From Winogradskyella sp. (GTDB taxonomy: Bacteria; Bacteroidota; Bacteroidia; Flavobacteriales; Flavobacteriaceae): DNA of 64,000 bases. The first letter of the stretch is position 1. Every line of letters begins with the position of its first letter. Below the pieces are notes generated by a model, which had not been told where the DNA came from, did no database searches, and saw only the letters and a program-made list of their open reading frames with translations. The stretch spans positions 62,001 through 126,000 of the forward strand of contig JABDKL010000131.1 of NCBI GenBank assembly GCA_013002225.1, in the 5' to 3' direction. The position numbers and the translations under genes were made by a program. Shown here piece after piece: positions 62,895 to 64,000 of this stretch.

Positions 62895-63569
62895 ATGAAC
62901 TACGGAAAAGAATTTGAGAAATTCGCAACCAAGGATCAAGGTATAAACAGTAACTATTACCAAAAGATAGTTACAAGCATGAATCCTACAAATTTAACAC
63001 CAAATATCATTGAGGAGCGTCAAATGAATGCTGTAGCAATGGATGTGTTTTCGCGTTTAATGATGGACCGCATTATATTTTTAGGAACAGGTGTTAACGA
63101 TCAGGTTGCAAATATTATACAAGCACAGCTATTGTTTTTACAAAGTGTTGATGCCTCAAAGGATATTCAGATATACATTAATTCACCAGGAGGAAGCGTT
63201 TATGCAGGTCTAGGTATTTACGATACTATGCAGTTTGTGAAGCCAGATGTCGCAACAATTTGTACAGGTATTGCGGCTTCTATGGCAGCAGTTTTATTAT
63301 GTGCTGGTGAAAAAGGAAAACGTTCTGCCTTAAAGCACTCCCGTGTAATGATACATCAGGTAAGCAGCGGAACTCAAGGACAATTAAGTGATATGCAAAT
63401 TGCCTTAAAAGAAACTATTAGAGTAAAAGAAGAATTGTATAAAATCATTGCAGATCATTCTGGTAACTCTATTGAGCAAGTCGAAAAGGATTCTGATAGA
63501 GATTATTGGATGCGTTCGCAGGAGGCACTGGAATATGGAATGATTGATGAGGTATTAGCCAGAAAGTAA
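62895..63569 (+). CDS. clpP: ATP-dependent Clp protease proteolytic subunit
   Basis: A 224-residue serine protease subunit that forms the double heptamer of ClpXP. The catalytic triad is visible: Ser129 in GIAASMAAVL, His154 in VMIHQ and probably Asp203 in DRDYWM, with the spacing of the family. The N-terminus is about 30 residues longer than in E. coli ClpP, as is common in flavobacteria, and may include a propeptide. The clpX gene follows after 164 bases, a gap in which I see nothing else. Confidence 0.97.
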   Translation: MNYGKEFEKFATKDQGINSNYYQKIVTSMNPTNLTPNIIEERQMNAVAMDVFSRLMMDRIIFLGTGVNDQVANIIQAQLLFLQSVDASKDIQIYINSPGGSVYAGLGIYDTMQFVKPDVATICTGIAASMAAVLLCAGEKGKRSALKHSRVMIHQVSSGTQGQLSDMQIALKETIRVKEELYKIIADHSGNSIEQVEKDSDRDYWMRSQEALEYGMIDEVLARK

Positions 63570-63733
63570 TTGGTCTTACTTTCGACTAAAAGAAACGATT
63601 AAAATTAAATTATAAAATAAGTTGTTCGAAAAGTCAACTATGCTTTGTGATAAGGAAGTTATCTAATAAAATTAGGTCAACGTTATGCAAAGCAACCCTT
63701 AACTACTTTTCATTTTAAGAATTGACTAAAATT

Positions 63734-64000
63734 ATGGCAAAAGAAGAATTAGAATGTTCATTTTGTGGTAGGAAAAAGCCAGAAACAAATTTATTAATAG
63801 CAGGTTTAGATGCTCATATTTGTGATCGCTGCATTGAGCAGGCTCATGGTATTGTAATAGAAGAATCTAAACAAACAGGAAACTCTGAGTTAAGTGCAGA
63901 ATTAATGCTAAGAAAGCCGAAAGAAATAAAGGCATTTTTAGACGAATATATTATTGGCCAGGAGTATACAAAACGTGTTATGTCAGTAGCTGTATATAAT
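63734..64000 (+). CDS. clpX: ATP-dependent Clp protease ATP-binding subunit ClpX, partial
   Basis: The first 89 codons of the unfoldase partner of ClpP, cut by the window edge. The zinc-binding domain is clear: CSFCGRKKPETNLLIAG and CDRCIEQAH, four cysteines that bind one zinc and recruit substrates. The following KPKEIKAFLDEYIIGQEYTK leads into the AAA+ domain. It follows clpP in the usual order. Confidence 0.96.
   Translation, partial: MAKEELECSFCGRKKPETNLLIAGLDAHICDRCIEQAHGIVIEESKQTGNSELSAELMLRKPKEIKAFLDEYIIGQEYTKRVMSVAVYN

Overview
The window is an uninterrupted stretch of chromosome from a flavobacterium (phylum Bacteroidota, most likely family Flavobacteriaceae). The signs are AT-rich DNA (about 35% G+C in the few lines I counted by hand), almost no Shine-Dalgarno sequences, promoters of the TTG-N20-TAnnTTTG type, an alternative complex III/cytochrome oxidase cluster, type IX secretion (T9SS) and gliding genes, and a Bacteroidota-style TonB set. 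I cannot fix the genus. I see no tRNA, rRNA, CRISPR array, insertion sequence or phage.

Layout. 1-2977: end of an alternative complex III gene, then cytochrome oxidase subunits II and I, closed by a terminator. 3210-10787: first giant type-B secreted adhesin, a PorP/SprF partner and a PorE-like OmpA protein. 10846-18285: housekeeping and metabolic genes (ruvB, a di-haem peroxidase, queG, a fasciclin protein, malic enzyme, ruvA). 18285-25544: sprA, the T9SS outer-membrane translocon. 25605-30258: gcvH, a VanZ protein, two TonB proteins and a RemB-like barrel protein that share an N-terminal or C-terminal Cys-pair motif. 30255-31145 (minus strand): a metallo-beta-lactamase-fold enzyme. 31306-36549: haem O synthase, two subunit III genes and a subunit IV of cytochrome oxidase, then a second block with a cysteine-free Sco-like protein, a true Sco protein, a DUF420 protein and a small CxxC membrane protein. 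36729-41902: TolC/HlyD export pair, tsaB, an MscS channel, and a NifU-type protein with a doubled N-terminal domain. 42083-50507: second giant adhesin with 16 repeat units and its own PorP/SprF partner. 50575-51090: gamma carbonic anhydrase. 51134-59420 (minus strand): murI, two OmpH/Skp chaperones, bamA, uppS, a PorG-like protein, nadK and a CBS protein. 59511-64000: pdxJ, a hydrolase, a small membrane protein, trigger factor, clpP and the start of clpX.

How the parts fit. The strongest theme is the cell surface. The window encodes the T9SS exit pore (SprA), a PorG-like component, a PorE-like peptidoglycan-anchored protein, two giant T9SS cargo adhesins each with an adjacent PorP/SprF protein, and the BamA/Skp machinery that inserts outer-membrane barrels. 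The second theme is the terminal oxidase of aerobic respiration with its haem and copper assembly factors. The best candidates for undescribed biology are the cysteine-free Sco paralogue and the small CxxC protein in the oxidase assembly block, the Cys-pair TonB domain shared by three consecutive genes, and the repeat evolution inside the two adhesins. None is shown to be a new system by sequence alone.
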